A program made the position numbers and the translations under genes. A stretch of 64,000 nucleotides of DNA from Bacteroidales bacterium (GTDB taxonomy: Bacteria > Bacteroidota > Bacteroidia > Bacteroidales > UBA932): NCBI GenBank assembly GCA_017445755.1, contig JAFSSE010000036.1, positions 33,281-97,280 of the forward strand, read 5' to 3'. Below, piece by piece: positions 34,229 through 44,077 of this stretch. The notes under the pieces are model-generated. The model ran no database searches. It saw only the letters and a program-made list of their open reading frames with translations, and was not told the DNA's origin. Position 1 is the first letter of the stretch; every line of letters starts with the position of its first letter.

Positions 34229-35409
34229 AACGCTTCATCCTCATAGTGCTGACCGCAGCCATGGTCCTTCCGGTCCATGGCCAGAACACCTCCCGGGCTG
34301 AGCGCCGCCGAAACGAGCTCCAGAAGGAGATCGAAATTATCAACCGCCAGCTGAAGGAGAACGCGAAAAGCAGCACCAAGGCCCTTTCCAACCTGACCCT
34401 CGTCCAGAGGAAAATAGAAACCCGAAAGACGCTCCTGTCGGAAAGCGACATGGAAATAAAACAGCTGACCGATTCCATCCAACTCCGCGAAGAGCAGATC
34501 CGCCGCCTGAGCGCCCGTAAGGATACGCTGGAGCAGTACTATTACCGGCTCATAAGAGGGGCGTACCGGAGCAGGGACAGCCGGACATGGTACATGTATA
34601 TCCTCGCCTCCGAGAACCTCGGCCAGGCCTTCCGCCGGACCGCCTACCTGCGCGGGCTTTCCGCGGAAATGAACCGCCAGGCCGCCGAGCTTGTCTCTTC
34701 CCGGGAAGAACTTGACAGACAGAAGGATACACTGATGATGATACGCCGCTCGGCGGAGCTCCTCCGCTCCGAGAGGGCGAAAGACGTCTCCCTTCTCCAG
34801 GGGGAAGAGCAGCAGGCAAAAACCCTGATAGGACAACTCCAGGCGGACAGGAACCGCTACCAGAACGACCTCCGGAAAAAAAGCCAGGAGGTGGACGCCC
34901 TGAACCGGGAAATAGCCGAAATCATCCGGAAGGCAACCGAAAAGCAGAATAAACCCTCCACCGGGAAATCCACCAAAGGGATGACTGAGGTTGACACCAG
35001 GCTGAGCGGGAAATTCGCCTCCAACAAGGGCCGCCTCCCATGGCCGGCGGAGGGAACGGTTATCGACACTTACGGGCAGCACTATCATCCTGTCTATAAG
35101 AATGTTAAGCTGCCCTTCAATAACGGAGTCACCCTTGCCGTCGATAACAACGCACCGGTCAGGGCTGTCTTTGACGGGGTTGTCGCCCAGATCATAGTGA
35201 TGCCGGGATACAACCAGTGCGTCCTCGTCCGTCACGGGGAATACTTTACATTCTACTGCAAACTGGGAGAAGCCGCGGTCAAGAGCGGCGACAAGGTTAA
35301 AACAGGACAGATTCTCGGCTATGTCGCCCCCATAGGCGGAGAAAACCAGCTCCACTTCCAGCTCTGGAAGGGACGCACCCCCCAGAATCCTGAAAACTGG
35401 CTTAAATAG
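34225..35409 (+). CDS. EnvC-like murein hydrolase activator (M23 fold)
   Basis: 394 residues; signal MKRFILIVLTAAMVLPVHG. A long coiled coil runs from about 25 to 240 (RRNELQKEIEIINRQLKENA, LREEQIRRLSARKDTLEQYY). The C-terminal LytM/M23 domain (about 275-394) lacks key zinc ligands: NNGVTLAVD where active enzymes have H-x3-D, and NQLHFQL where they have H-x-H. This is the state of EnvC/NlpD proteins, which switch on amidases instead of cutting peptidoglycan. The start overlaps the TPR stop by 4 bases. It converges on sufD with an 8-base overlap. Confidence 0.88.
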   Translation: MKRFILIVLTAAMVLPVHGQNTSRAERRRNELQKEIEIINRQLKENAKSSTKALSNLTLVQRKIETRKTLLSESDMEIKQLTDSIQLREEQIRRLSARKDTLEQYYYRLIRGAYRSRDSRTWYMYILASENLGQAFRRTAYLRGLSAEMNRQAAELVSSREELDRQKDTLMMIRRSAELLRSERAKDVSLLQGEEQQAKTLIGQLQADRNRYQNDLRKKSQEVDALNREIAEIIRKATEKQNKPSTGKSTKGMTEVDTRLSGKFASNKGRLPWPAEGTVIDTYGQHYHPVYKNVKLPFNNGVTLAVDNNAPVRAVFDGVVAQIIVMPGYNQCVLVRHGEYFTFYCKLGEAAVKSGDKVKTGQILGYVAPIGGENQLHFQLWKGRTPQNPENWLK

Positions 35410-36070
35410 AGCGGAGAGAGGCCTCTACCGAGGATGTAACCTCGCTTCTTTTGTCCTCCGGAAGGGTTTCAAGCACCGGGGAAAGGAAGGATAGCATCTG
35501 GAGGATGCGGGCTTCGGTTTCCGGAATGCCGCGGGTTCGCATGTAGAACTGCGCCTCCGAATCCAGCCGGCCTACGGTCGCCCCATGGGAGCATTTTACG
35601 TCATCCGCATATATCTCGAGCTGCGGCCTCGTCTCAACCCGGGCCGCTTCGGAAAGGAGGAGATTGTGGTTTTCCTGGTACGCTTCGGTCTTTTCAGCAT
35701 CGGGGGCAACTATGATTGTCCCGTCAAAAACCGCCTTTGAAGTGCCTCCGGCTATGCCTTTGAAGAGCTGGCGGGAAATGGCCCCGCCGGAGCGGTGATG
35801 GATAGTCGTCCTTAGGCGGATATCTTCGTCGGAAAGGGAAAGGTACAGCCCGTCCAACCTCGCGAGGGCTCCTTCGTCCAGCAGATCGACGCTGATATCG
35901 AAAAGGGCATCGCTTCCCGGAAGGGCAAGGCAGGTAAGGTGGAGGTCTCCGCCGGAGGTAACCATATAGCGGCGCTTCACCCCGGCAAAGCAGACTTCCC
36001 GGAGGGGACGGTCTACCAGGACGGCTCCTTCAAAAACCGGCTCGGAAGGTATGTATCTGCCGTGTCCCAT
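35402..36070 (-). CDS. sufD: SufD-like Fe-S cluster assembly protein (short form)
   Basis: 222 residues, about half the length of enterobacterial SufD; only the C-terminal beta-helix core is present. SufBD motifs: TTIHHRSGGAISRQLFKGI, SKAVFDGTIIV, RPQLEIYADDVKCSHGATVG and RTRGIPETEARILQMLSF. It works with SufB and SufC as the scaffold complex. It begins 2 bases after sufC. Whether the missing N-terminal half is ancestral or lost here cannot be seen; the gene start is well placed, so this is not an obvious frameshift. Confidence 0.9.
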   Translation of the reverse strand: MGHGRYIPSEPVFEGAVLVDRPLREVCFAGVKRRYMVTSGGDLHLTCLALPGSDALFDISVDLLDEGALARLDGLYLSLSDEDIRLRTTIHHRSGGAISRQLFKGIAGGTSKAVFDGTIIVAPDAEKTEAYQENHNLLLSEAARVETRPQLEIYADDVKCSHGATVGRLDSEAQFYMRTRGIPETEARILQMLSFLSPVLETLPEDKRSEVTSSVEASLRSI

Positions 36071-36072
36071 GA

Positions 36073-36816
36073 TCAGAACCTGTCAAATCCATTCTTTTCA
36101 ATCTCATCCGCAAGGTCGGGCCCGCCGGTCGCGACGATGCGTCCCGCCTTGAGGACATGGACCACATCGGGATGGACATAATCGAGGAGCTTCCGGTAAT
36201 GGGTGATGATTATGGCCGAGGTCTCCGGAGTGTGGAGGGAATTGACCCCGTCGGCGACGATTTTCAGGGCGTCCACATCCAGCCCGCTGTCGGTCTCGTC
36301 GAGGATGGAAAGGGTCGGTGAGAGCATCGCCATCTGGAAAATCTCATTCCGCTTTTTCTCTCCGCCGGAGAAGCCGACGTTCACCTCACGCTTTGAAAAA
36401 GAGGGATTCATGCCGACAAAGGCCATCTTCTCCTTCATCATCTTAAGGAAGTCCGCGGTCTTCAGGGGCTCCTCCCCACGCGCCTTGCGATGGGCCGCAA
36501 CGGCTGTTTTCATAAAGGAGGTGATGGTCACGCCGGGAATCTCCACCGGGTACTGGAAGGACATGAAAAGGCCTGCCCAGCTGCGCTCTTCCGGAGCCAT
36601 GGAAAGGAGGTCCCGCCCGTTGAAAGAAACGCTTCCTTCCGTCACTGTGTAGTCCGGTTTCCCGGTCAGGACGGAGCTGAGGGTACTTTTTCCCGCCCCG
36701 TTCGGGCCCATGACCGCATGGATTTCGCCGCGGCGGATTGTCATGTCAATGCCGCGGAGAATCTCACGGTCCCCGATTGATGCGTGGAGATTATTGATTT
36801 CGAGAAGATTATCCAT
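36073..36816 (-). CDS. sufC: Fe-S cluster assembly ATPase
   Basis: 247 residues, the full length for SufC. Walker A GPNGAGKSTLSSVLTG (about 37-52), ABC signature NVGFSGGEKKRNEIFQM, Walker B LSILDETDSGLDVDALK, and the switch His in IIITHYRK. It drives SufBCD during cluster build-up. The start overlaps the end of pnuC by 8 bases and the stop is 2 bases from sufD. Confidence 0.96.
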   Translation of the reverse strand: MDNLLEINNLHASIGDREILRGIDMTIRRGEIHAVMGPNGAGKSTLSSVLTGKPDYTVTEGSVSFNGRDLLSMAPEERSWAGLFMSFQYPVEIPGVTITSFMKTAVAAHRKARGEEPLKTADFLKMMKEKMAFVGMNPSFSKREVNVGFSGGEKKRNEIFQMAMLSPTLSILDETDSGLDVDALKIVADGVNSLHTPETSAIIITHYRKLLDYVHPDVVHVLKAGRIVATGGPDLADEIEKNGFDRF

Positions 36817-37399
36817 TTTTCTTATACAGTTTTCGCCAGGTGAACAGCGACCAGATTCCGTTAATCAGGTACAGGCCGCAGACAATCGGCATGAAGATAT
36901 TGCCAACAGAGAGGTGGAGGAAGATCTGGGTTATGTTGACCAGCATCCAGACAATCCAGCAGTCCCACTTTTTCATAGCCGAGAGCAGCTGGGCCAGAAG
37001 AATCAGGGCCGTAACGACGCAGTCGAGATAGGGATGGGGGTCGGACGGGAACATCCTGTCGAGAATCCAGCCCCAGCAGAAGGCGACAAGGGCTGTAACG
37101 GCCAGGGCAAAGCCCCGCTCGGTCCAACTAAGCGAACTGACCTTCAGATTTTTTTCATTCTCAGAGCTGCGTTCGTTCTCCTTCGGGTGGGTCCAGCGAT
37201 AATGGCCCATGATATTGATGGAGAGGGATATCGGCTGGAGGAGGAGGTTTGCATAAAGATTCTTTGTCAGGAACATTACGAAGAGGGCGGCCGTATAGAG
37301 ATAGCCGACCCAGAAGTTGTACTTCGAGTTCCGGCCCGCGAGAAATACGCAGGTCAGCCCGAGGGCCGAAGTCACTATGTCTATCACCATCCCGCTCAT
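36809..37399 (-). CDS. pnuC: PnuC-type nicotinamide riboside transporter
   Basis: 196 residues with about seven hydrophobic segments. Family features: FWVGYLYTAALFVMF, QPISLSINIMGHYRW and the aromatic DCWIVWMLVNITQIFLHL pattern. PnuC carriers take up nicotinamide riboside or, in some lineages, thiamine or riboflavin. The gene is wedged between sufB (5 bases) and sufC (8-base overlap), an unusual place. Two starts are possible, 37399 or 37390. Confidence 0.88.
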   Translation of the reverse strand: MSGMVIDIVTSALGLTCVFLAGRNSKYNFWVGYLYTAALFVMFLTKNLYANLLLQPISLSINIMGHYRWTHPKENERSSENEKNLKVSSLSWTERGFALAVTALVAFCWGWILDRMFPSDPHPYLDCVVTALILLAQLLSAMKKWDCWIVWMLVNITQIFLHLSVGNIFMPIVCGLYLINGIWSLFTWRKLYKKNG

Positions 37400-37404
37400 A
37401 TTCT

Positions 37405-38853
37405 CTATCCTACTGAGCCCTCAAGGGAAACCTGGAGGAGTTTTTGCGCCTCAACGGCAAATTCCATCGGAAGCCGGGAGAGCACCTCCCGGGCATAACC
37501 GTTAACTATCAGACCTACCGCATCTTCCGGCTCGATACCCCGCTGGTTGCAATAGAAAAGCTGGTCCTCGGATATCTTCGAGGTTGTCGCCTCATGTTCC
37601 ACTATGGAATCCGGATTATAGGTCCGGATATCCGGGAAGGTATGGGCCCCGCAGAGAGGACCGATGAGAAGGGAATCGCACTGGGAGTGGTTCCTCGCCC
37701 CGGCAGCAGAGGGGCCGATACGGACAAGTCCCCTGTAGCTGTTCTGGCTCTTCCCCGCGGAAATACCCTTGGAGATAATCCGGCTGCGGGTATCGCGGCC
37801 GAGATGGATCATCTTCGTCCCCGTATCCGCCTGCTGGAAATTGTTCGTCACGGCGACGGAATAGAACTCCGAGGAGGAGTGGTCGCCTTTCAGGATAGTC
37901 GAGGGGTATTTCCATGTTATCGCCGAGCCGGTTTCTACCTGGGTCCAGCTTAGATGGCTCCCGGAACCCTTGCAAATGCCCCTCTTGGTCACGAGGTTGA
38001 GGATTCCTCCCTTCCCTTCGGCATCGCCTGGATACCAGTTCTGGACAGTCGAGTACTTCACGTCCGCATCCTTCTCCACCACTATTTCCACGACGGCGGC
38101 ATGGAGCTGCTGCTCGTCCCGCATGGGCGCCGTGCACCCCTCCATGTAGCTCACATATGAGCCCTCGTCCGCGACGATCAGGGTCCTTTCAAACTGGCCG
38201 GTGCCGCGGGCGTTGATCCGGAAATAGCTGGAGAGGTCCATGGGACAGCGCACCCCCTTCGGAATATAGCAGAAGGAGCCGTCGGAGAAAACGGCCGAAT
38301 TGAGGGCCGCAAAATAGTTGTCCCCGACCGGAACGACCGTCGCAAGATACTTCCTGACAAGGTCCGGATGCTCTTTTACGGCTTCGGAGAAGGAGCAGAA
38401 AATAATTCCCTTCTCGGCAAGAGTTTTCCGGAAAGTCGTCTTCACGGACACCGAGTCGAAAACGGCATCTACCGCGACGACCCCGGCAAGGACCTCCCGC
38501 TCGTGAAGCGGAATTCCGAGTTTTTCGAAGGTTTCGGCCAGTTTCGGGTCGATTTCCTTCGGCCTCTCGGAATCCTTCTTCGGAGCGGCGTAGTAGATAA
38601 TATCCTGAAAATCAATTGGCGGCATATCCAAATGAGCCCAGGAAGGCATTTCCATCTTCTGCCATTTCCTGAAAGCGTCCAGACGGAATTCAAGCAGCCA
38701 TTCCGGCTCCCCTTTGAGAGCCGAAATGGTCCGCACTATATCTTCATTGAGTCCCTTCGGAACGAACTCCTGCTCCACGTCGGTTACAAACCCTTCCTTA
38801 TACTCGCCCGAAGTTACCTCTTCGATGATTTTATTCTCCTGCTGAATATCCAT
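37405..38853 (-). CDS. sufB: Fe-S cluster assembly protein SufB
   Basis: 482 residues from the ATG at 38853; an ATG at 38874 overlaps the -7 element and is rejected. SufB hallmarks: [60 protein letters not shown], the Cys-bearing [10 protein letters not shown]-type segment and [20 protein letters not shown] near the end. It is the scaffold on which clusters are built. It is the first gene of sufB-pnuC-sufC-sufD. No sufS or sufE is in the window. Confidence 0.96.
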   Translation of the reverse strand: MDIQQENKIIEEVTSGEYKEGFVTDVEQEFVPKGLNEDIVRTISALKGEPEWLLEFRLDAFRKWQKMEMPSWAHLDMPPIDFQDIIYYAAPKKDSERPKEIDPKLAETFEKLGIPLHEREVLAGVVAVDAVFDSVSVKTTFRKTLAEKGIIFCSFSEAVKEHPDLVRKYLATVVPVGDNYFAALNSAVFSDGSFCYIPKGVRCPMDLSSYFRINARGTGQFERTLIVADEGSYVSYMEGCTAPMRDEQQLHAAVVEIVVEKDADVKYSTVQNWYPGDAEGKGGILNLVTKRGICKGSGSHLSWTQVETGSAITWKYPSTILKGDHSSSEFYSVAVTNNFQQADTGTKMIHLGRDTRSRIISKGISAGKSQNSYRGLVRIGPSAAGARNHSQCDSLLIGPLCGAHTFPDIRTYNPDSIVEHEATTSKISEDQLFYCNQRGIEPEDAVGLIVNGYAREVLSRLPMEFAVEAQKLLQVSLEGSVG

Positions 38854-38871
38854 GTCCGGTTTTTTGGACTG

Positions 38872-38879
38872 CAAAGATA
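38872..38879 (-). promoter_or_regulatory. Putative -7 element TATCTTTG for the suf operon
   Basis: The minus strand reads TATCTTTG, 18 bases before the sufB ATG, squeezed between it and the stop of the GH3 gene at 38893. Confidence 0.6.
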
Positions 38880-38892
38880 ATAAAAATACAGA

Positions 38893-40965
38893 TCAGATCT
38901 CCACCGGGATTTCTATGACGGGGGTCATGGCATCGGTGCAGAGCTGAACCTTATATGTTCCGCCGTCCGCCTTCCAGTCCATGTCTTCGACGCTGTAGTG
39001 GGAGAAGGCATGGTGGTCGAGGTGGATGGTCACGGTCTTGGACTCGCCCTTTCCGAGGCGGACCTTGTCATAGCCCTTCAGCTCGCGTACGGGACGGGGC
39101 AGGGAGGGATTGACAGGGGCGAGGTAGACCTGCGGCACGTCTGCACCGGCAACCTTGCCGACGTTCGTCACCTTGAAGCTCACGTCAAAACCGTCTCCGG
39201 AAGGGACTACAGCCATGTCGCTGTAGGCAAAGTCCGTATAACTGAGACCGAACCCGAAGGGATATAACGGCTTCTTGCCAAATTTCTCAATTCCGCGGTA
39301 GCCGAGGAAGACGCCTTCCTTGTACTCGGCGTACTGGTAACGGCCGAAGCGCTGCTTGTGGGACTTGGCGGTGGCGTTGCCGAGGGCCGTCATCGTCGGA
39401 TGGTAATTCTTATAGGTCGGATTCTTCTCCTCTGAGCCCCAGAAAGTGAAGGGGAGACGGCCGGAGGGGTTGACCTTTCCCGAAAGGATGGATGCGACCG
39501 CGTCACCGAGATTCTGGCCGTCGTACCAGGCCATGAGTATGGCCGCGGCACCGTCAGCCCAGCGGGTAATGTCGATCTCGCCGCCGGAGACCACGACGAC
39601 AACCACGTTGCTGTTGTGCTTCAGGGCGAAGTCAATAAGGGCATCCTGGCCATCCGGAAGGCCATAGGTGCGGTCATGGCCCTCGCCTTCGGGCTTCTTT
39701 CCGAAGCCGACCGCGACAACGACCGTCTTGGCCTTCTCGATTTCCGCAACATGGGCCTTGGGGTCAGCGTAGTACACGCAAGGGTAATTCTTCCCGAGGA
39801 GGGACATGCCCGCCTCGATGGTTACGGAGTTCTCCGGGAAGGGGTTCACCTCGCCGCTGCCACCGCCGCAGGGCATATTGTCGGCCATGGGACCGATCAG
39901 GGCGATGGTGTTCTTCTTGCCGGGTTTCAGCGGCAGGACGCCATTGTTTTTCAGAAGGACAGGGGCCTCATAGGAGAGTTTCCTGGCAACCTCGTTGGAG
40001 AAGGGGTTGTTCTCAGGAATCGAAGAATCAACCGCATTCCTGTCAATCAGATCGAAGGCGAGGAGGGTCTGGAGAATGTTCCGGACCTTCTCGTCAATGT
40101 CCTTTTCGCTGATTACGCCGCTCTCCAGCAGGGCCTTGATTTCCTGGGGACGGTACACATAGTTCCGGGGCATTTCGAGGTCAAGGCCGCCCTGGATGCA
40201 GCCCTGGGTGCTGTAGGTCGAGGACCAGTCGGACATCACGAGTCCCTCGAAGCCCCACTGCCCGCGGAGGACCGTCCGGATCAGCCAGGGATTCTCAGGG
40301 GCATGGACGCCGTTGACCATGTTATAGCTTGTCATGACCGCGCCGACCTTGGCTTCCTGGACCGCCTTGCGGAAGGTCTCGAAGTAGATTTCATGGGCAG
40401 TGCGCTCATCGATGACGCTGCTGATTCCATGGCGGTCATACTCGGAGTTATTGAGCGCGTAGTGCTTGATTGTCGCCATGACACCCTCGCTCTGGAGCCC
40501 CTTAATATAGCTCACAGCCGTCTCGGAGGCGAGGTACGGATCCTCTCCGAAATACTCGAAGTTTCGGCCGTTCAAGGCGCTGCGGTAGATGTTGACACCG
40601 GGGCCGAGCATGATTCCGACTCCACGTGCGCGGGCATCCTGGCCAATTCCCTTACCCATGTCGTAGGCACCTTCACGGTCGAAAGACGCGGCCGCGGCGA
40701 CTCCGCAGGGATAGAGGGTCGAAATGGTATTGTTTCTGACGCCCTGGGGGCCGTCGGCCATGCGGATGGAGGGAATTCCAAGCCGCTCAATGGCCATGGT
40801 GTGGAAGCCGTCGATCTTTCCGGAGATAAAATCTATCTTCTCGTCAAGGGTCATCTTACGGACATACTCCTCCGCACGGTCCTTATGGTGCTGGGTGATT
40901 TTCTGAGCCGGGGCAATTCCCGCTGTAAGACAAAGTGAAATAATAGTAATCAGGAACTTTTTCAT
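38893..40965 (-). CDS. Glycoside hydrolase family 3 beta-glucosidase-like enzyme
   Basis: 690 residues; signal peptide MKKFLITIISLCLTAGIAPA. N-terminal GH3 barrel with MADGPQGVRN, KHYALNNSE (transition-state Lys-His) and the nucleophile Asp at about 246 in GLVMSDWSSTY. The C-terminal GH3 sandwich follows (VVVAVGFGKKPEGEGHDRTY, GQNLGDAVASILSGKVNPSG), then a fibronectin III-like tail (DVSFKVTNVGKVAGADVPQVY). The enzyme removes terminal beta-linked glucose or similar sugars in the periplasm. It starts 5 bases after aroC, an odd operon partner. Confidence 0.93.
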   Translation of the reverse strand: MKKFLITIISLCLTAGIAPAQKITQHHKDRAEEYVRKMTLDEKIDFISGKIDGFHTMAIERLGIPSIRMADGPQGVRNNTISTLYPCGVAAAASFDREGAYDMGKGIGQDARARGVGIMLGPGVNIYRSALNGRNFEYFGEDPYLASETAVSYIKGLQSEGVMATIKHYALNNSEYDRHGISSVIDERTAHEIYFETFRKAVQEAKVGAVMTSYNMVNGVHAPENPWLIRTVLRGQWGFEGLVMSDWSSTYSTQGCIQGGLDLEMPRNYVYRPQEIKALLESGVISEKDIDEKVRNILQTLLAFDLIDRNAVDSSIPENNPFSNEVARKLSYEAPVLLKNNGVLPLKPGKKNTIALIGPMADNMPCGGGSGEVNPFPENSVTIEAGMSLLGKNYPCVYYADPKAHVAEIEKAKTVVVAVGFGKKPEGEGHDRTYGLPDGQDALIDFALKHNSNVVVVVVSGGEIDITRWADGAAAILMAWYDGQNLGDAVASILSGKVNPSGRLPFTFWGSEEKNPTYKNYHPTMTALGNATAKSHKQRFGRYQYAEYKEGVFLGYRGIEKFGKKPLYPFGFGLSYTDFAYSDMAVVPSGDGFDVSFKVTNVGKVAGADVPQVYLAPVNPSLPRPVRELKGYDKVRLGKGESKTVTIHLDHHAFSHYSVEDMDWKADGGTYKVQLCTDAMTPVIEIPVEI

Positions 40966-40970
40966 GGCTA

Positions 40971-42002
40971 TTATTGTGTTAATAAATCTGCAAATACAAG
41001 GGCGCTCATCGCTTCGACGATTACCGGGGTGCGAAGGGCAAAACAGGTGTCATGGCGTCCGGGAACGCTGAAAGAAACCTCCTTGCACGCCTCGAAATCG
41101 AGGGTTTTCTGGGCTTTGGCTATGCTGGAAGTAGGTTTGAAGGCGACTCGGAAAACTACGGGAGCTCCGTTTGTGATGCCTCCGTTTATTCCTCCCGCCC
41201 CGTTTTTGGAAAGGACCGGAACTCCGTCCGCGAGCACTATCGGGTCATTGTGCCGGCTGCCCTTCATGGCTGCTGAAGCGAAGCCGTCGCCGAACTCTAT
41301 TCCACGGACTCCGGGGATGGAAAAGACGGCATGGGAAAGTAGGGACTCGACGGAATCCCAGAAGGGGTTTCCAAGTCCCATGGGAAGGCCTTCAATCCGG
41401 CATTCAACTACCGCGCCGAGGGAATCCCCCTCTTTTGCGGCGGCTGAAAGCTCGCTTTCCCAGAGCTCGCTGTCCGGCTTCTTTCCGCCCCGCCTTTCCG
41501 CATCCTCACGGGAAACGCCACCGAGGGCGACAATGGATGCGTTGAACGACACAGGGGTTCCGAGAATTTCCTCAATCTGTTTTTTCGCCACCGTTCCCCC
41601 GGCCACCACGGGAAGGGTCAGCCGTCCAGAAAAGGCGCCACCGCCGCGGGGATCGTTGAAGCCGTCAAAGCGGACTGCCGCGGTAAGGTCCGCATGGCCC
41701 GGACGCGGTACGCTCGAGAAGGAACTGTAATCGGCGCTATGCGTATTGGTATTCTTAAAAAGCAGGGTCAGGGGAGCTCCGCTGGTAAACCCCTCATAGA
41801 CGCCGCTGACAATTTCCGTATCATCCGGTTCCACGCGGGGTGTGGTTCCTTTTCCGCCGCTCTTTCGACGGGAAATGTCAGGGACAAAATCTTCTTCGGA
41901 AAGGGGAATCCCGGGCAGCACCCCGTCGAGGGTCACTCCGACAAGAGACCCGTGGGATTCTCCGAAAATACTGATTCTGAATTTATTGCCAAAGGTATTC
42001 AT
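40971..42002 (-). CDS. aroC: Chorismate synthase
   Basis: 343 residues. Conserved FMN/substrate segments: FGESHGSLVGVTLDGVLPGI, DISRRKSGGKGTTPRVEPDD, RPGHADLTAAVRFDGFNDPR with GGGAFSGRLT, and GGINGGITNGAPVVFRVAFK with PTSSI. It turns EPSP into chorismate. The start overlaps the stop of aroDA by 4 bases. Confidence 0.97.
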   Translation of the reverse strand: MNTFGNKFRISIFGESHGSLVGVTLDGVLPGIPLSEEDFVPDISRRKSGGKGTTPRVEPDDTEIVSGVYEGFTSGAPLTLLFKNTNTHSADYSSFSSVPRPGHADLTAAVRFDGFNDPRGGGAFSGRLTLPVVAGGTVAKKQIEEILGTPVSFNASIVALGGVSREDAERRGGKKPDSELWESELSAAAKEGDSLGAVVECRIEGLPMGLGNPFWDSVESLLSHAVFSIPGVRGIEFGDGFASAAMKGSRHNDPIVLADGVPVLSKNGAGGINGGITNGAPVVFRVAFKPTSSIAKAQKTLDFEACKEVSFSVPGRHDTCFALRTPVIVEAMSALVFADLLTQ

Positions 42003-44077
42003 ACAATATGCCTTTCAAACAGTTCAATGAATCCGGGGAAGGATTTTGAGACGCAGGTCTCATCGTCAATGCGGACCGGACTGTCCGCTCCGAGGGAGGC
42101 CACCTTGAGGGCCATGACCATGCGATGGTCCCCGAAGGAAGCGAAATCGCCCCCCTTCAGAAGGTTCCCCGTCGCAATCCTCCGGCTAAGGGACATCCCC
42201 GTTATAGTCATCACATCGTCGTCCACGCTAACTTCGACGCCCATTTTCGTGAGCATTCCGACAATCGCCGCAGAGCGGTCGGTCTCCTTGTGACGGAGAC
42301 GGCCGACCCCCGCGATATGGCTCTTTCCGGGACAGAAGCACGCGAGAACGGCAACCACCGGAAAGAGGTCAGGGCAGTTGTTGAGATCGGTATCGAAGCA
42401 GTTCAGAGGAGCGCGGCGGAGGCGGACCGTACCGGTCGAGCCCTTTCCGTCCGGACCCTCCTCCTGGGACATGGCGGCTCCGGCATCCATCAGTACATCC
42501 ATGACCGAAAGGTCGGCCTGGAGCGAGGAAGTGTCCAGCCCGTCAATTTCGACTCCCCCGAAAACCGCTCCCGCAACCAGGAAGGCCGCAGCTCCGGACC
42601 AGTCTCCTTCAATATGGAAATCGGCCGCCTGATAACTCTGACGCCCTTTTATATGGAAGGTTACCCCGGTTGCGAGGTTCCAGTCCCCGGTCGTCAGGAA
42701 CTCGTCGTCGCCCTCGACTTCGCTGGTTATTTCCACCCCGAATTTCTTAAGGACATCGACGGTTATGAACATATAGGGGATGCTTCTCGGATCGGTGACA
42801 TAGACATCGGAATCCCCAGCGCAAAGCGGGAGGGCCGAGAGCAGGCCGGAAACCAGCTGGGAACCGTCCCGGCCGCTGATTTCCGCCCTTCCGGGAATAA
42901 GAGGGCCGGCGACAGTCAGGGGAACCATGCAGTCTGTAGGGCGCATTCCTTGGGAAGGTTCCGCCTCCGGTATGAGGCGTACGCCGAATGAAGCCATGAT
43001 GTCATGGGCTCCCGCAAGGGGCCGTTTCAGAAGGGTTTTTTCACCCCTTACCCGGACCGGTCCGTCCGAAACGGCTGAAAGGACGGGTATCAACATCCGG
43101 GTCAGAAGGCCGGATTCTCCGGTATGGATTTCACGTATTGAGCTGCTGCCGTAAGAAGCCCCCGTTCCGGTAATTTCAAGGGTACACTGCCCTTCCGGGC
43201 CTTCTTCCCTCCGAACAATAGCTCCAAGCTCCTCTGCGGCCGAAATCGCGGCTTCGCTGTCGTCGCAGGGAGAATAGCCGCTGAGGCGGGATGTCCCTTC
43301 CGAAAGGGCTGCTGCGAGTATGGTCCTCTGGGCAAAACTCTTGGAGGCGGGCATCACAAGGTTCCTTCCGTCGAACCTCTTTCCGGACCCCTCCTTTCCG
43401 TAAAGGGCCATGGAAATATCCTTTTGGGCCCACTGGCCGGGAGCGGTGAGTTCGCCATCAGTCAGAGCGGCATAAGTAAAGGGGGCGCCGAGGGAAAGGC
43501 AGCGGAGACGGGAGTCATGGCCCTCTTCTCCCATCGCAAAGGCGACGAGAGGGTCTCCGGCGGCATATTCATACAATTCCAGGGCTCGGAGCGCATCGGA
43601 TGGACTATGGGCCGTAGTTACGATTTTGACGAGCCCCGCGCCGAACATCCGGCACTTGTCGTAAGCCGATCGGAGGGTTTCGGCAGGGGGCGTTCCGGTG
43701 AAATCATGGTAAGACCTGATCATTACCGTTCCGTACTGCTGACAGGCGCGGCGAAGGCGCTTGCCGACAGGCGCAGAGGCCTCGATTTCGAGGTCCACAT
43801 ACTTTGCACCCGCCTCGACGGCCAGGGATAGCCGGGCTTCGCAGAGGGACTCGGCGTCCCTTCTGGAACGCGGAAGGCCGTCCAGGGAACCGGACGCGAC
43901 CTCGCTTATCCGGCAGGTAGCCACAAGGGGCACGTCCGAATAAGAAAAGAGGGTTGCAATTTCCTCGTCACTCAGGGGACATCTGTCCAGCCGTATTTCG
44001 GCCATCTCAAGGGCCCCGTCCTCGAGAAGGGTGAAGATTTCTTCAAAAGATCTGTTCTGGATTGAGGTACAAATCAT
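41999..44077 (-). CDS. aroDA: Fused 3-dehydroquinate dehydratase (type I) / EPSP synthase
   Basis: 692 residues, two shikimate enzymes in one chain. Residues 1-225 are type I dehydratase: EIRLD (E27, R29), YHDF with H124, Schiff-base K151 in LVKIVTTAHSP, and FAMGEEGHDSR. Residues about 238-692 are EPSP synthase: NLVMPASKSFAQRTILAAAL with K246 and R251, ETDRSAAIVGMLTKMG, and the closing DHRMVMALKVASLG. No stop or frame break lies between. Steps 3 and 6 of the pathway are joined, and shikimate dehydrogenase and kinase are elsewhere. It overlaps both neighbours by 4 bases. Confidence 0.93.
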   Translation of the reverse strand: MICTSIQNRSFEEIFTLLEDGALEMAEIRLDRCPLSDEEIATLFSYSDVPLVATCRISEVASGSLDGLPRSRRDAESLCEARLSLAVEAGAKYVDLEIEASAPVGKRLRRACQQYGTVMIRSYHDFTGTPPAETLRSAYDKCRMFGAGLVKIVTTAHSPSDALRALELYEYAAGDPLVAFAMGEEGHDSRLRCLSLGAPFTYAALTDGELTAPGQWAQKDISMALYGKEGSGKRFDGRNLVMPASKSFAQRTILAAALSEGTSRLSGYSPCDDSEAAISAAEELGAIVRREEGPEGQCTLEITGTGASYGSSSIREIHTGESGLLTRMLIPVLSAVSDGPVRVRGEKTLLKRPLAGAHDIMASFGVRLIPEAEPSQGMRPTDCMVPLTVAGPLIPGRAEISGRDGSQLVSGLLSALPLCAGDSDVYVTDPRSIPYMFITVDVLKKFGVEITSEVEGDDEFLTTGDWNLATGVTFHIKGRQSYQAADFHIEGDWSGAAAFLVAGAVFGGVEIDGLDTSSLQADLSVMDVLMDAGAAMSQEEGPDGKGSTGTVRLRRAPLNCFDTDLNNCPDLFPVVAVLACFCPGKSHIAGVGRLRHKETDRSAAIVGMLTKMGVEVSVDDDVMTITGMSLSRRIATGNLLKGGDFASFGDHRMVMALKVASLGADSPVRIDDETCVSKSFPGFIELFERHIV

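Noticed and set aside
34225-35409. Active M23 endopeptidase
   Set aside because: The zinc-binding His positions are replaced by Asn and Gln, so an amidase activator of the EnvC type is more likely.
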